From assembly GCA_934045905.1 (NCBI GenBank), contig OW203761.1, positions 30,306,964 through 30,370,963 of the forward strand: a stretch of 64,000 nucleotides of DNA. Direction: 5' to 3'. The position numbers were made by a program, and so were the translations under genes. Below, piece after piece: positions 13,101 through 21,181 of the stretch. The DNA is from Leuctra nigra (Eukaryota > Arthropoda > Insecta > Plecoptera > Leuctridae). The stretch's first letter is position 1. The number at the start of each line of letters is the position of its first letter. A model generated the notes under the pieces. That model was given only the letters and a program-made list of their open reading frames with translations, was not told where the DNA came from and made no database searches.

Positions 13101-14967
13101 TATTGTGTTAGTGGTAATGGAATGGCAGATGACAGGGTCACAAATAAAAATAGGTAGGTACCTGTGTTTTAGTTGTTTGTTTATGGCTAGGTACAAAAGT
13201 AAATTTATAACTAAATCTGAATTTCAATTGTTTCTCCTCTTTCACTGCACTTGTAATTTAAACGAACTGTAAAAAAAAGTGAATCTGTAAACTTGACCGT
13301 AGCCATATTGCCAGAAGTGTTATTTGCGCGATATAAATGATTTTCATTAAAACTTTTTAATTTCTAATACCTATACCTACACACATACCACTCTGGAATA
13401 ATTGAGCGAGCAAAGTGAGCAACTACTTTTTGGCTTCTTTTGGCAAGGACCTCTGTATTATGTATTTGTTTTTTTCTGACAGGTCACAGTTTTTATCCAA
13501 TCGAGCTGAAATTTTGCATACATGTACGGACCATCTCTATGCGTTGCAGACCCTAATTTTTTTGAAATCTGTTGATTAGTTCAAATTTTGAACAAAAAGT
13601 TTGAGTTTCGAAAAAATTATTTTCGATTGTTTAGATCAATTTGAAATTTTGCTAAGTCATTGCAACCAACATTGTCTCAAATCTTACAAAGTTTCAGCTA
13701 TTTTCCTTCAATTGGTTGTAACGAATCATTAATAGTTAGATAGACTTGTAATTTGAAAATACCCTACATGACTTTTCCATGTCGGAATTCTTTTCCCTGA
13801 TCCGGTCTGGTTCATTGTGTTGAACACCTACCCTAACGGGATTCGCAGCTACCCTTTTACATGCGGGCATGACAGACAGGTAGTTTCTGGTGGTGTGTTT
13901 GGTTATTGCATGTTTCGGTGTTCGCTCGTCAACGCGTTTCTCTGAGCGTTTTCCTAGTAGGTACCTATAAATATCCTTGCGCCACGTGCAAATTGTTTAA
14001 AAATCTCTTATTCCATGACAGCTCTTTCAAAACTCTTAAAATGGCATATAGTCCGTTTACTTGACCGAGCGATTCGGCTGAAAAAATAATATGAGATACC
14101 TAATATTGGTCTTGATCACCATGCAAAATTTGAACTACTAGGTAAATCGGAACATTTTTTCAACCAATTCAAGTAGGTATATAGGTACCTAGGTACACTC
14201 GGCCAAACAAAAATTGAACATTGACCAAATTTGAATGACTGCTGGTCATGTCCCATAACCAATCAAAGCTTGTTATTATCATTGAAATGTGAGGTCACCT
14301 ACTAGAGTGAGACAATGAGATCGCTTAGACTGACTTCTGATGGTGCGATCTTACATTTATCAGCCTATCAGATTTATTGCACGTTCAAATTTTGTTTGGC
14401 CAAGTGTACAGGACTATTGGCCGCACTCAATGTTGCTCATTCAGAACTGTGGTATTGAATAATCCAGACGGTGTGTTTTAACTTTACTCAAAAAATATAA
14501 ATCATGAAGAAATAATAAAAAAAGATACCTAGGTATAGTAAACCATTGAAACCGAGACTAGGAACTGCACAAGGTGTGTGCTATACCTACCTAGCCAATG
14601 GGGATCATGGTCAGGTCAGGGTGACAGTGCTGCTTTAACAACTGGGGAACGCTTAAGAGTCCATCATCATAACGAAGTTTCCCCAGTGTTCATTAGTAAT
14701 TTTACATCCATCAACAACAAAAGCTAGGTACCTACCTATGTAAGTGCAATTAAAAAAATGTTTGAAAGAGCCACTCCCTCTATTTACTTGTGCCTCTAGG
14801 TGGTCCAACCAGATACCTAACCTAGCTAACCGTGGATTGCTGTAAGTGTAAGAGGTTAGTCTTGAAAGTCTTGGTTAGTCTTGAAGTCCTGTTTACTCTT
14901 GAAATTTGAAAGGTTATGTTGTGAGGTATCCACATAATTTGTTTATAATTACCTGAAAATTGTCCAT
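1074..14967 (-). CDS. STING: STING (stimulator of interferon genes), complete nine-exon gene
   Basis: Innate immune receptor of the ER/Golgi membrane that binds 2'3'-cGAMP and other cyclic dinucleotides and signals to NF-kB-type responses and autophagy. Exons read from the right: 14953-14967, 11082-11193, 10346-10408, 9829-10019, 5286-5378, 3621-3908, 2385-2565, 1249-1359, 1074-1159. All junctions are GT-AG, phases match, and the sum is 1140 nt, or 379 aa plus stop. Membrane segments lie near residues 31-49, 62-87, 113-128 and 138-156. The ligand-binding domain follows: GSGMAYSFFYGYL (about 178-190) matches the vertebrate GLAWSYYIGYL helix, AGVQSRSY (264-271) keeps the equivalents of human R238 and Y240, and EGATPL (296-301) keeps E260, T263 and P264. 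The human Y163 position is Phe. The protein stops directly after the binding domain, without the TBK1/IRF3-recruiting tail, as in other insects. Identification is from aligned motifs recalled from the family, not from a database search. Confidence 0.92.
1249..1359 (-). CDS. STING: STING exon 8
   Basis: Acceptor ACCAG and donor GTGAGT flank 111 nt in phase with both neighbours. It encodes residues 316-351, including HLFYKTLRQLI, equivalent to the vertebrate KLFCRTLEDIL helix, followed by CELIYYV matching the last strand. Confidence 0.9.
1463..1623. repeat. Short inverted-repeat element with a G-tract
   Basis: Ends match in inverse orientation (GTGCATAAAAGATGTCA against TGACGTCTTTTATGCAC). Between them is a run of about 20 G residues at 1494-1514. 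Probable non-autonomous DNA element in STING intron 7; the rest of that intron shows nothing recognisable. Confidence 0.6.
2385..2565 (-). CDS. STING: STING exon 7, ligand-binding loop
   Basis: Encodes residues 255-314 plus one base. Pyrimidine-rich acceptor GCCAG on the right, donor GTACTT on the left. It carries the lid arginine and tyrosine (R269, Y271) and the EGATPL segment (E296, T299, P300) that contact the cyclic dinucleotide in characterised STING proteins. Confidence 0.92.
2666..2803. repeat. Palindromic MITE in STING intron 6
   Basis: A 22-bp terminal inverted repeat (2666-2687 against 2782-2803, reading CTATTCTCGAAACAG inward) with a partly self-complementary interior of ATAACT/AGTTAT motifs. 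Confidence 0.7.
3046..3563. mobile_element. hAT-type MITE with 8-bp target duplication
   Basis: Termini TAGGGGTGTGCG and CGCACACCCCTA are inverted copies, flanked on both sides by CTAAATTT (3038-3045 and 3564-3571), the 8-bp duplication expected of hAT transposition. Subterminal regions are arrays of TCGAAG/CTTCGA hexamers. Open frames here on both strands arise from these arrays and are not genes. It lies in STING intron 6, about 50 bp from exon 6. Confidence 0.85.
3621..3908 (-). CDS. STING: STING exon 6, start of the cyclic-dinucleotide-binding domain
   Basis: 96 codons in phase 0 at both ends, acceptor TTGCAG, donor GTAATG. Contains the dimer-interface helix GSGMAYSFFYGYL, the strand VKKLLILIPSSAY and the acidic loop between them. 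This is the longest and most conserved exon. Confidence 0.93.
4110..4551. repeat. Long foldback element in STING intron 5
   Basis: Arms of about 170 bp (4110-4281 and 4381-4551) are near-perfect inverted copies around a 100-bp loop; the outer ends read CAAGTCACTTAGATGTCAAT. The rest of the intron, 4552-5285, is AT-rich without recognisable content. Confidence 0.8.
5286..5378 (-). CDS. STING: STING exon 5, fourth membrane segment
   Basis: 31 codons, phase 0 at both ends, acceptor TTTCAG, donor GTATGA. Encodes a short aromatic loop (CYGWDY) and the hydrophobic stretch LVPALASAIFLLQW that leads into the connector helix. Confidence 0.85.
5887..6253. repeat. Foldback element in STING intron 4
   Basis: About 95-bp inverted arms (5887-5981 and 6149-6253) share AAGTCTTGAAAC and CGGACGTCAA blocks. 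6254-7074 shows nothing recognisable. Confidence 0.65.
7630..8022. repeat. 393-bp palindromic foldback element, copy 1
   Basis: Starts CCCCATAAAAAACACTCC and ends with its exact complement. The two halves are near-perfect inverses around a short AT-rich centre with CGATGCGCCAAG arms. Other copies are at about 34759-35140 and 44217-44619, with fragments at 58037-58073 and 60901-60920. Confidence 0.85.
8023..8927 (+). repeat. Repeat with CRE/ETS/YY1-like motif array, copy 1
   Basis: Follows the palindrome directly and recurs in the same arrangement at 35141-36058 and inverted at 42729-44216. It contains repeated modules reading AGCCGTTTTYGAGATATG, TGACGTCA, CACTTCCGG and AAAATGGCG. No long frame is present. 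Confidence 0.75.
9411..9565. repeat. Imperfect palindrome in STING intron 4
   Basis: Arms around the CAGTTATTCTGCTAG core at 9463-9477 match inversely 9508-9522 and extend to both ends. An open frame crossing it on the plus strand has no family features. Confidence 0.5.
9829..10019 (-). CDS. STING: STING exon 4, second and third membrane segments
   Basis: 191 nt starting with two bases that complete a split Val codon. Acceptor TTATAG, donor GTAAGT. Hydrophobic residues about 64-87 and 113-127 flank a charged loop containing EEISYLHTRHGG. Confidence 0.88.
10346..10408 (-). CDS. STING: STING exon 3
   Basis: Small 63-nt exon between acceptor TTTCAG and donor GTAAGC. Completes a split Met codon and adds the end of the first membrane segment and a loop, residues 44-63. 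Phase agreement on both sides is the main support. Confidence 0.82.
10546..10988. repeat. Foldback element in STING intron 2
   Basis: The terminal inverted repeat begins ACTACGATCACCAAACTTTA at 10546 and is mirrored at the right end near 10988. It covers most of the intron between exons 2 and 3. Confidence 0.7.
11082..11193 (-). CDS. STING: STING exon 2, first membrane segment
   Basis: 112 nt, phase 0 start, acceptor GTCAG, donor GTAAGT. Encodes residues 6-42, including NICYAGVILFFIS. Another reading frame is also open here but would hit a stop at the start of exon 3, so this frame is preferred. Confidence 0.85.
11408..11618 (+). mobile_element. 211-bp Tc1/mariner-like MITE, copy 1
   Basis: Ends CACTTGGCCAAA and TTTGGCCGAGTG form inverted repeats flanked by TA dinucleotides at both sides, the duplication typical of Tc1/mariner elements. 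A second 211-bp copy lies in inverse orientation at 14196-14406. Confidence 0.75.
12060..12412 (-). mobile_element. SINE-like retroposon, copy 1, with 11-bp target duplication
   Basis: Flanked by AGGTCTGTTCA at 12049-12059 and 12413-12423. GC-rich body beside an ATTAG-repeat end (12060-12075). The same body is inserted at 21182-21620. The simple-repeat end on the left implies minus-strand orientation. Its long GC-rich open frames on both strands are composition artefacts. Confidence 0.75.
12429..12663. repeat. Short inverted-repeat element in STING intron 1
   Basis: Ends GCTGCAAACACAC and GTGTGTTTGCAGC are exact inverses enclosing GC-rich DNA. It abuts the target duplication of the adjacent SINE-like element. 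Confidence 0.6.
12666..12758. repeat. Hairpin 1 of three consecutive palindromes
   Basis: TACCCTGCCAAAAC is mirrored at the right end, with inner CCACAAACTGCCAC-type arms. STING intron 1. Confidence 0.6.
12801..12960. repeat. Hairpin 2 of three consecutive palindromes
   Basis: Left arm CTTACCTTATATCGCCAAAT and GTAGCACCGTGTTAC are mirrored by GTAACACGGTGCTAC and the segment ending GGTAAG at 12960. Confidence 0.65.
12978..13083. repeat. Hairpin 3 of three consecutive palindromes
   Basis: ACATAAAATGATAACTTCCT is mirrored by AGGAAGTTTTCATTTTATGT. Immediately follows the two other hairpins. Confidence 0.65.
13404..13957 (+). mobile_element. Helentron/Helitron-like non-autonomous element (short copy)
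   Basis: Begins GAGCGAGC and ends with a stem-loop (AACGC...GAGCGTT) followed by TTCCTAG|T, the termini shared by the family described at 53279-54146. Interior consists of degenerate units containing AATTTTGCATACATGT-like phrases. Confidence 0.5.
14196..14406 (-). mobile_element. 211-bp Tc1/mariner-like MITE, copy 2
   Basis: Same length as the copy at 11408-11618 but inverted, flanked by TA. The two copies sit 2.6 kb apart within STING intron 1 and could pair in the primary transcript. Confidence 0.75.
14953..14967 (-). CDS. STING: STING exon 1, start codon
   Basis: Encodes only MDNFQ before donor GTAATT. The ATG at 14967-14965 is in phase with exon 2. The donor phase and the absence of another in-phase start next to exon 2 support it, but transcript data would be needed to prove this far-upstream mini-exon. 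Confidence 0.7.
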
Positions 14968-15239
14968 TGCAACTCAGTACAACTGATTACTACGACACAA
15001 GCAAGAACATTCCTAACACTTTTATCTAATCTATTTCCAGGAATCGCATCCCCCACGTCGTTGATTGCCCACGTGTAGCGAGTAGCGACACACACACCAC
15101 ACTCACACCAAAGACTCACACACGTCTGCTGACGTCTTCCAACACCACCAGTCTGTGGTATCTTTGAGTCTGTGCACTGTGCACTGTGCAGTGTGCTGTG
15201 CAGTGCTTGCATTTGCTAGTCGCGTCGGTCACGCGGGAT
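14968..15239 (-). promoter_or_regulatory. Putative 5' UTR and proximal promoter of STING
   Basis: Region between the STING start codon and a transposon boundary at 15240. It is locally GC-richer than its surroundings, with a GTGCACTGTGCAGT-type low-complexity run at 15173-15210 and several TGACG-like cores. No TATA box is obvious. Assigned by position only. Confidence 0.35.
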
Positions 15240-16820
15240 GCGTATTTACGTAGGCTAACTGAATTCGAGACACAGGTCTCGAATTCGCATAGACTTCGTA
15301 GTCGAATTCGAGACCAGTACTGAGTGTACTATACTACAGTGTACAGTACTATTGTACTAGTGTACAGTACTATACACTCAGTACTGAGTGTATAATACCT
15401 ATGTAAACATGTAATAGCTTCTTCTTCTTCTCTTCGGGGTTTAATGGCCTTGACAATAAGTCATAGCGGCCAGCTCAATTTGGTTTCGATAATGTATTTT
15501 TGTTATATGTAATTATTATTGTAATGTTTTATTTTTCACACACGTTATGTTTTGGCATAAGCCATCTTCAGTTATTGTGAAATACTTAATATATATTTAA
15601 AGTTCAGAATTACTGAGGATATCAGTTATCACCACGTGTCGGGGTTGAATGGCAATGACTAGAGTCATATCTGCCAGCTTATTATATTTAAAGTTCACTT
15701 TTTTTTTTACTCGGCGTTTTTATTGGCACTTTGACATATTTAGTCTTATTGGCCAGCTTAGTTATGTTTTATCTATTTAATTGTGGTGGTGATAACTATT
15801 AGCACACGTACTTCTGCTATTTAATGGAGCTGTATTTTGTGACTCTCCCCAACGGAAGTTGAGGAAGAAGTGATGTAATAGCTAAATAGCTAAATAAAGA
15901 ATACTACTACTACTACTACCAACTTCGTCGGTTCTCGGCTGCTTTCGGCTGCCTTCGTTCTTCCGTGTCTCTATCAGCTGATCGGGTATGTCTGGTTGTC
16001 AAAGGTATTTGCATGATGTTATAAATCATCATATCAAGTGATATTGATTTAACTAAGATTTTGCTTGGTGTTAATTGTACGACCGAAATTATTAAACTTG
16101 ATTTCGAGAGTGAACATCAGTACACTCTACAGGCTCGAGTAAATGTAAACAAAATATAATCATTAGTAATGAATCTTATAGTATCACGCTCAATATTTAA
16201 TTTTCCGAATGAAAAATATTTATAGATTTGTATTGACGGTTACATTACATAGTAAATTCTCGTGTAGATACGTAAGTGATTTTATATCAGTAAATCTATT
16301 CAATGTATGATACTTTACTAATCAAACTCTTAAATCAGTTAATTAATGTTGAATGTTGAGTAAAAGTGACAACTTGATAATTACATTTTATGTAATTATC
16401 AAGTGATTATTAATGGTTATGGAAATGGTATTTTGCTCTTGGTCACTAGCGTAGAACGATATTTTTCCCTCTGTATTTTAATAATATAAATGTTGCTAAT
16501 TTGATTACATAGATATAATAGCATATTAATGAAAAATGTGTTGCTATAAGTTGATAGAAAGAAACTAATTAGTAATAAGCGTGAATTTGACATTACAATT
16601 TGAAGTATCCCATATTTCACATCAAGCGTGCGAATTGAAGACATGTGCAAGTCTCGAAATCAGTTAGGCTGCGGAGTTGGAAAATCTCACTCGGAAGTCT
16701 ATACGAATTCGAGACTTAGATAGGTCTCGAAATCAGTTAACGGAGTTGCAAAATGCGACTACGAAGTCTATGCGAATTCGAGACCTGTGTCTCGAATTCA
16801 GTTAGCCTACGGAAATACGC
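15240..16820. mobile_element. 1.58 kb element with 65-bp terminal inverted repeats upstream of STING
   Basis: Left end (15240-15304) and right end (16756-16820) are near-identical inverted repeats starting GCGTATTT and containing GAATTCGAGACACAGGTCTC. Extra subterminal copies of the GAATTCGAGAC block occur at 15303 and 16703-16730. The interior has a TAC/AGT palindrome at 15313-15400 and no transposase frame. Target duplication not clear. Confidence 0.75.
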
Positions 16821-17537
16821 GGCCGGCGTGTGCAAAGTGCGACGCGTGAAATCAGTTTGTTTGCTCTTGCGCAATCGTGATCGAATCTGTCAATGTAGGT
16901 AGTACTCATTTGCAATGGTCGAATTGGGTTGTGTTGGGGGGGGGGGGGGGATGCGGGCGGGGGATGGCATCCCCCCATGGGGAATATATTGATGTTTCCA
17001 TCCTCCCATGGCTAATTTGTCCACTTCACATGAGAGATTAAAAATACACTTCAGAACGTCTCAAAATTGATTTCAAAGTGTCAAAAAAACAAAAAACGCC
17101 CTGCGGGGCAAGGTTTGTAGAGCATTCCCCCCCCCCCCCCCCCAGTGAACACTAGGACGTACCTGGGACGTCCCCAGGACAGACTACTTACTTAGGTAGG
17201 ACATCCCAGTCCGTCCTAAACTCGGCCTAAAATGATCCCCAGAGTGTCCCCAGAGTGTCCTAATTACACAAGTTTTTCGATCCCAGGTACGTCCTAAATT
17301 AGGCGGACCTTCCTAAAAAAAGGACGACACTGCCTAATTTAGGATATCCATTGTCCTAGTTTAGGACGTCATTTCCTAATTTAGGTCGATACTTTTCCTA
17401 AATTAAGATGAAACTGCCTAATTTAAGATATACATTGTCCTACTTTAGAACGTCATTTTCTTATTTAGGTAGATTCTTTTCCTAAATTAGGATGAAAATG
17501 ACAAATTTAATATATAATTTTTCATTATTATAAATAT

Positions 17538-17945
17538 GCATTAGAATCCATCCAAAACAAAGCGGCCCGCTATGTTGTGGACAATCACCGCCGATGGTCA
17601 AAAGAGCTGAATCGACCATGTCTTAGCGTCAGCAAGACTAAAGCAAAACTCAAATGGGAATTGCTTCACCGGCGAAGATCCCGAGCTGCCCTCCGTTGTC
17701 TCTTCAAGACCATGACCGGCCTCCCTGCCTGGGAAGATGTAGCGAAACTCATCACTCCGGCAACGTACCAGGGAAGAAGCGATCATCTACTGAAGATCTT
17801 CATTCCTCGCTTCAACTCGGACACGGGACGACACTCCTTCCTGGGTCAAACTACCCGTCTGTGGAACAATCTTCCTAAAGATCTCATGGATGTCTTGCCC
17901 CCCAAACTAAACATGTTTAATGCCGTTATCAACTCTGCTGTTTAG
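17538..17945 (+). pseudogene. Non-LTR retrotransposon reverse-transcriptase fragment (C-terminal end)
   Basis: Open frame of about 135 residues ending at TAG. LESIQNKAARYVV, LKWELLHRRR, GRHSFLGQTTRLWNNLP and the spacing between them match the C-terminal tail of Jockey/CR1-type reverse transcriptases (the usual LEAVQNRAARF...WNxLP pattern). The catalytic palm domain is absent, so this is a 5'-truncated copy. It is followed by a 3' UTR and a TAAA tail at 18207-18237, typical of target-primed insertion. Confidence 0.8.
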
Positions 17946-18205
17946 CCCTAACATAATTTACAACTTAATATCTTATCCTAACTCAGCTCATATTTATTTA
18001 CTTTTTTTCTCCTGTACATCAATAACTATCATGTCACCTCATTCATTGTATATTACATATTAACCCTTGTATTTTTAGCTTGTATGTTAATCAATTTACC
18101 ATTAATTACCATGTAATTACCATTAGTCGACTAGCAGCCACTGGAATTTGTAACTGGCTCGTGTTATTGTTAAGATAATATCTGTAAGTGATTCCTAAGC
18201 TGTTA

Positions 18206-18237
<32 letters not shown>
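17946..18237 (+). mobile_element. 3' UTR and TAAA tail of the retroelement
   Basis: AT-rich untranslated tail of the truncated non-LTR element, ending in about seven TAAA units at 18207-18237. Confidence 0.7.
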
Positions 18238-18238
<1 letters not shown>

Positions 18239-18870
18239 AGAATGGTATTTCCTATGGAATTGGAAGATAATTTTCCCCTATTGGGATGCCCGATGCAATT
18301 GCCATATTTAATAGACAGGTTCTATTTGCACAGACACCAATTCGCACGATTCGCATTACTCATATTCATTAATTCAGTTATCAATGTTTGCATCCAAAAA
18401 ATATGGCTCCGACTCCAAGGTGACAACTTAGGTTCCAGTACAAAATAAAAGAAATACACATTTTTCCTATCATCCAATAGGACATGTCTCTTTTTGTTAT
18501 AATATCTTATAATACTTAGCAGATTTTGGAAATAATATAACTTACTTAAAAACAAACGATAAAGAGATATGCTGAAATTAAAAATCTATATTGTGAAGTC
18601 GAAGGGCAGAGTACTCTGTTGACAGTTGTAGAAACTTTTAAAAATATTTAAATAGCAGCCATTTTTAGGACAATTCTTCCTATTGCCTAATTTAGGAAGA
18701 ATGTTCCTAAAAAAGGATCTTCTTCCTTTATTAGGATATCCCAGGGAGGTACCCAGGACATCCTAGTAGGATGTCCTACTTTAGGCTAGGATATCCTAAA
18801 AATAGTCTGTCCCTGGGACGACCTGTGTTCACTGGGCCGTTTAAAATCAAAATAACTATATCTCAGAACG

Positions 18871-20152
18871 CAGGGCCGGACTGGCTCCTGGCGGCTAGGC
18901 GGCGATCGCCGCCGAGGCCCCTGGCTATTGAGGCCCCTAGATTATGTATAACATACATTTTTATCATCAAAAAAATCCATTTAAAGATACCATAGAAGTA
19001 AAAAAGGCGCCCTGCGGGGCAGGTTGGGGGCCTCTTCTATGTGTAAACCTATCTTCCATTTTATGGTGAACATTTTGCAGCAAAATAAACATTTTTCAAT
19101 TCCCAAAAACGATTTTAAAATTACAAATATTCAAAAAGCGCTCTTCGGGGCAGCCTGGGGGCCTCTTCTATTTAAATGTGTCTTCCAATAACAGCATGTT
19201 GAGCATTTTGAAGCCATTTTTGGCATACGATTTTGCAATCCCAAAATCAATTGAAAATTAACAAAAATCTAAAAAAAAAAGTCCTGCTCGCCAGTGTGGG
19301 GGCCTCTTAGTGTGGACATTCATTTAATATCATATTTATGTTGTACATTTTGCAGCCCAATCAATTCTCATTTTTACATCAAAATGATTTAATAACTACA
19401 AAATTTGAGAAGCGCTCAGCAGGCGAAATTTCATTAACTTTGTGTTAAGCATTATGCAGCAAAATTTTTACACATTTTTACAATCCCAAAAACACATTAA
19501 AAATGATAAAAGTTCAAAAGTGGCCTGCCGGGCTGGCGGGGGCATTTTGTAGTAAAATACACAATTTTACTGATTTTACAATCCCAAAATCGTTTGGAAA
19601 TTAACAAAAATCCAAAAAGCGCCCTGCGGGGCAGGTTTGTCGCTTTTTCCATTAATTTAATTTTCCATTAAGTTTATATTTGACATTTGGTGCCAAATAC
19701 ACATTTTTAGATCCAAAAATCGCTTAAATAAATACAAATGATCAAAAATCGTCCTGCGGGGCAGGCTGGGTCCATTCTTTAATTTCAATTTTTTTTTAAA
19801 AGTGACTGAAATTGAAAATAATCCCTGCAGGGCAGAATTTGGGTACATTTAACTTAACTTTCTGTTAGCCACCATTCTGAAAAAATACACGTTTTCAGAA
19901 TCCCAAAATCATTTTAAGAATGACAGAAAATCAAAAAGTGCCCTGCCGGGGCATAATTGGCGGGCCTTTCTGTTATGTTTTTCTTGTGAAAAAATGAACT
20001 TTTAAAACCACCAAATTATTTTTACATTCCATTTTAAAGTTATAAAAATCCAAAAATCGCCCTGCGGGGCAGGTTGGTGGGCTGCTTTCTCCCAAAAACA
20101 TTTAAATAGTAACAATAGCCGCCGAGGCCCCTGACGAGCCAGTCCGGCACTG
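18871..20152. mobile_element. Nested hAT element with 8-bp target duplication
   Basis: Ends CAGGGCCGGACTGGCTC and GAGCCAGTCCGGCACTG, flanked by TCAGAACG at 18863-18870 and 20153-20160. The interior is a degenerate tandem array (about 110-150 bp units) each carrying a GCCCTGCGGGGC-like hairpin, at about 19008, 19140, 19520, 19619, 19752, 19940 and 20060. No transposase frame. Confidence 0.8.
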
Positions 20153-20539
20153 TCAGAACGTCTCAAAATTTATTTCAATTAGTATCAAAAAACCAAAAAT
20201 GCCCTGCGGGGCAAGGTTTTTGGAGCATCCCCACACCTTATAGGATAGTGAAAACAGAAAAATTAAAAAAATATAAAAATCAAAATAACTACAACTCAGA
20301 ACGTCTCAATATTGATTTCGAAGTATTAAAAAACCAAATAACACCCTGCGGGGCAACGTCCCCCCCCCCCCCCCCCGGGGGCAGAAATCCTGCCAATACA
20401 CCATCCCCAAGATAGGTAGAATATATGGGGGAGGAGATCTTGCACCATCCCCCCATGGACTGACTTCCAATTCGACCACTGGCTCATTGGCACTCGATGA
20501 AGTGATGAAGAATATTTCTTCTTCTTCACTTCCGGTTTT

Positions 20540-20830
20540 AATGGAAGACAGTGGTAATTCGGTTCGCTCGGAACTTGTATTCCGGAGGCCCGGGTTCGAT
20601 TCCCGCGGCCGTCCTTCCTGACTGGGGTTTTTTCGTGGTTTTCCCCCAGTCGACAGGCAAATGCTGGGAAGGTACCCTACTAATAGGCCACGACCGCCTC
20701 CTTCCCACCTTCCATCCTTACCTAATCTTCACCATCATACCAATCATCATCATAATCATTCATCCGTCGCCATTAGCCTCGCTGCAGAACAGTGCGTCGT
20801 TAAGCCCCAGACAAAACAAAACTCCTTCAA
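20540..20830 (+). mobile_element. tRNA-derived SINE
   Basis: A polymerase III B box GGTTCGATTCC at 20593-20603 sits about 40 bp after an A-box-like segment, followed by a tRNA-unrelated body (GGTTTTTTCGTGGTTTTCCC) and an ATCATCATCAT-type simple stretch at 20738-20765. Not a functional tRNA because the acceptor stem does not close. Confidence 0.65.
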
Positions 20831-21014
20831 CCTCAATGCATTCGAACTATTATTTTGAAGAAGGTGTTTTTTTACATTGGGATCAATATACCTACCTACT
20901 TATATAATTCTGATTTAGTCATCAAACTTGGTGAGGGATCTACCGCCTCCCCCACCCACAGGTTTTGTATCAATATTAATGTGTTGCATATCCCCAAAAT
21001 AACACAATTATACC

Positions 21015-21060
21015 ATAGACATTGTATAGCCTTCGGCTGAAGACTATACAATGTCTATGA
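21015..21060. other. Perfect short hairpin
   Basis: CATAGACATTGTATAG and its exact complement are separated by a CTTCGGCTGAAG loop that itself can pair. Lies just 3' of the orphan esterase exon in that gene's orientation. Confidence 0.5.
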
Positions 21061-21094
21061 TCTACCTAAACAAATCCTTCGTGACTTCACCTAC

Positions 21095-21176
21095 CTGCAT
21101 AAATCCAGATGCAAAATTGCAGCAAAAGCAGGATCAGGAGACGGGACAAACCAAGAAGTGATGACGAAGTCGACAT
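21095..21176 (-). pseudogene. Orphan first exon of a fourth carboxylesterase
   Basis: Encodes a 27-residue signal peptide (MSTSSSLLGLSRLLILLLL followed by QFCIWIYA) ending one base into a codon at an intact donor GTAGGT, exactly like exon 1 of copies A and B. No exons 2-10 exist to its left, where STING begins, so it is the remnant of a truncated or deleted copy. Its 5' UTR is cut six bases upstream of the ATG by a retroposon (21182-21620), and the displaced 5' UTR resumes at 21621. Confidence 0.8.
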
Positions 21177-21181
21177 GCTGA

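Larger units (their letters stand above)
17143..18834. mobile_element. Nested element with CAGTGAACAC termini
   Basis: Ends CAGTGAACAC and GTGTTCACTG are exact inverses, as in hAT-type termini. Subterminal DNA is dense in CCTAAWTTAGGA and GGGACG repeats on both sides. A retroelement fragment is inserted in the middle. No target duplication is readable because the left flank is poly-C. Confidence 0.6.
16913..20481. mobile_element. Outer hAT-like element carrying nested insertions
   Basis: Ends CAATGGTCGAATTGG and CCAATTCGACCACTG are inverted copies. Flanks CTCATTTG and CTCATTGG suggest an imperfect 8-bp duplication. Inside are two further inverted-repeat elements, poly-C and poly-G runs, and phrases built around GCCCTGCGGGGC. 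Confidence 0.55.

Noticed and set aside
15173..15210. GTGCACTGTGCAGT run as a regulatory operator
   Set aside because: Simple low-complexity repeat; no evidence for a specific binding site.
17577..17945. Functional host gene
   Set aside because: The sequence matches only the C-terminal tail of non-LTR reverse transcriptases and is followed by a TAAA tail; it is a dead retroelement piece.
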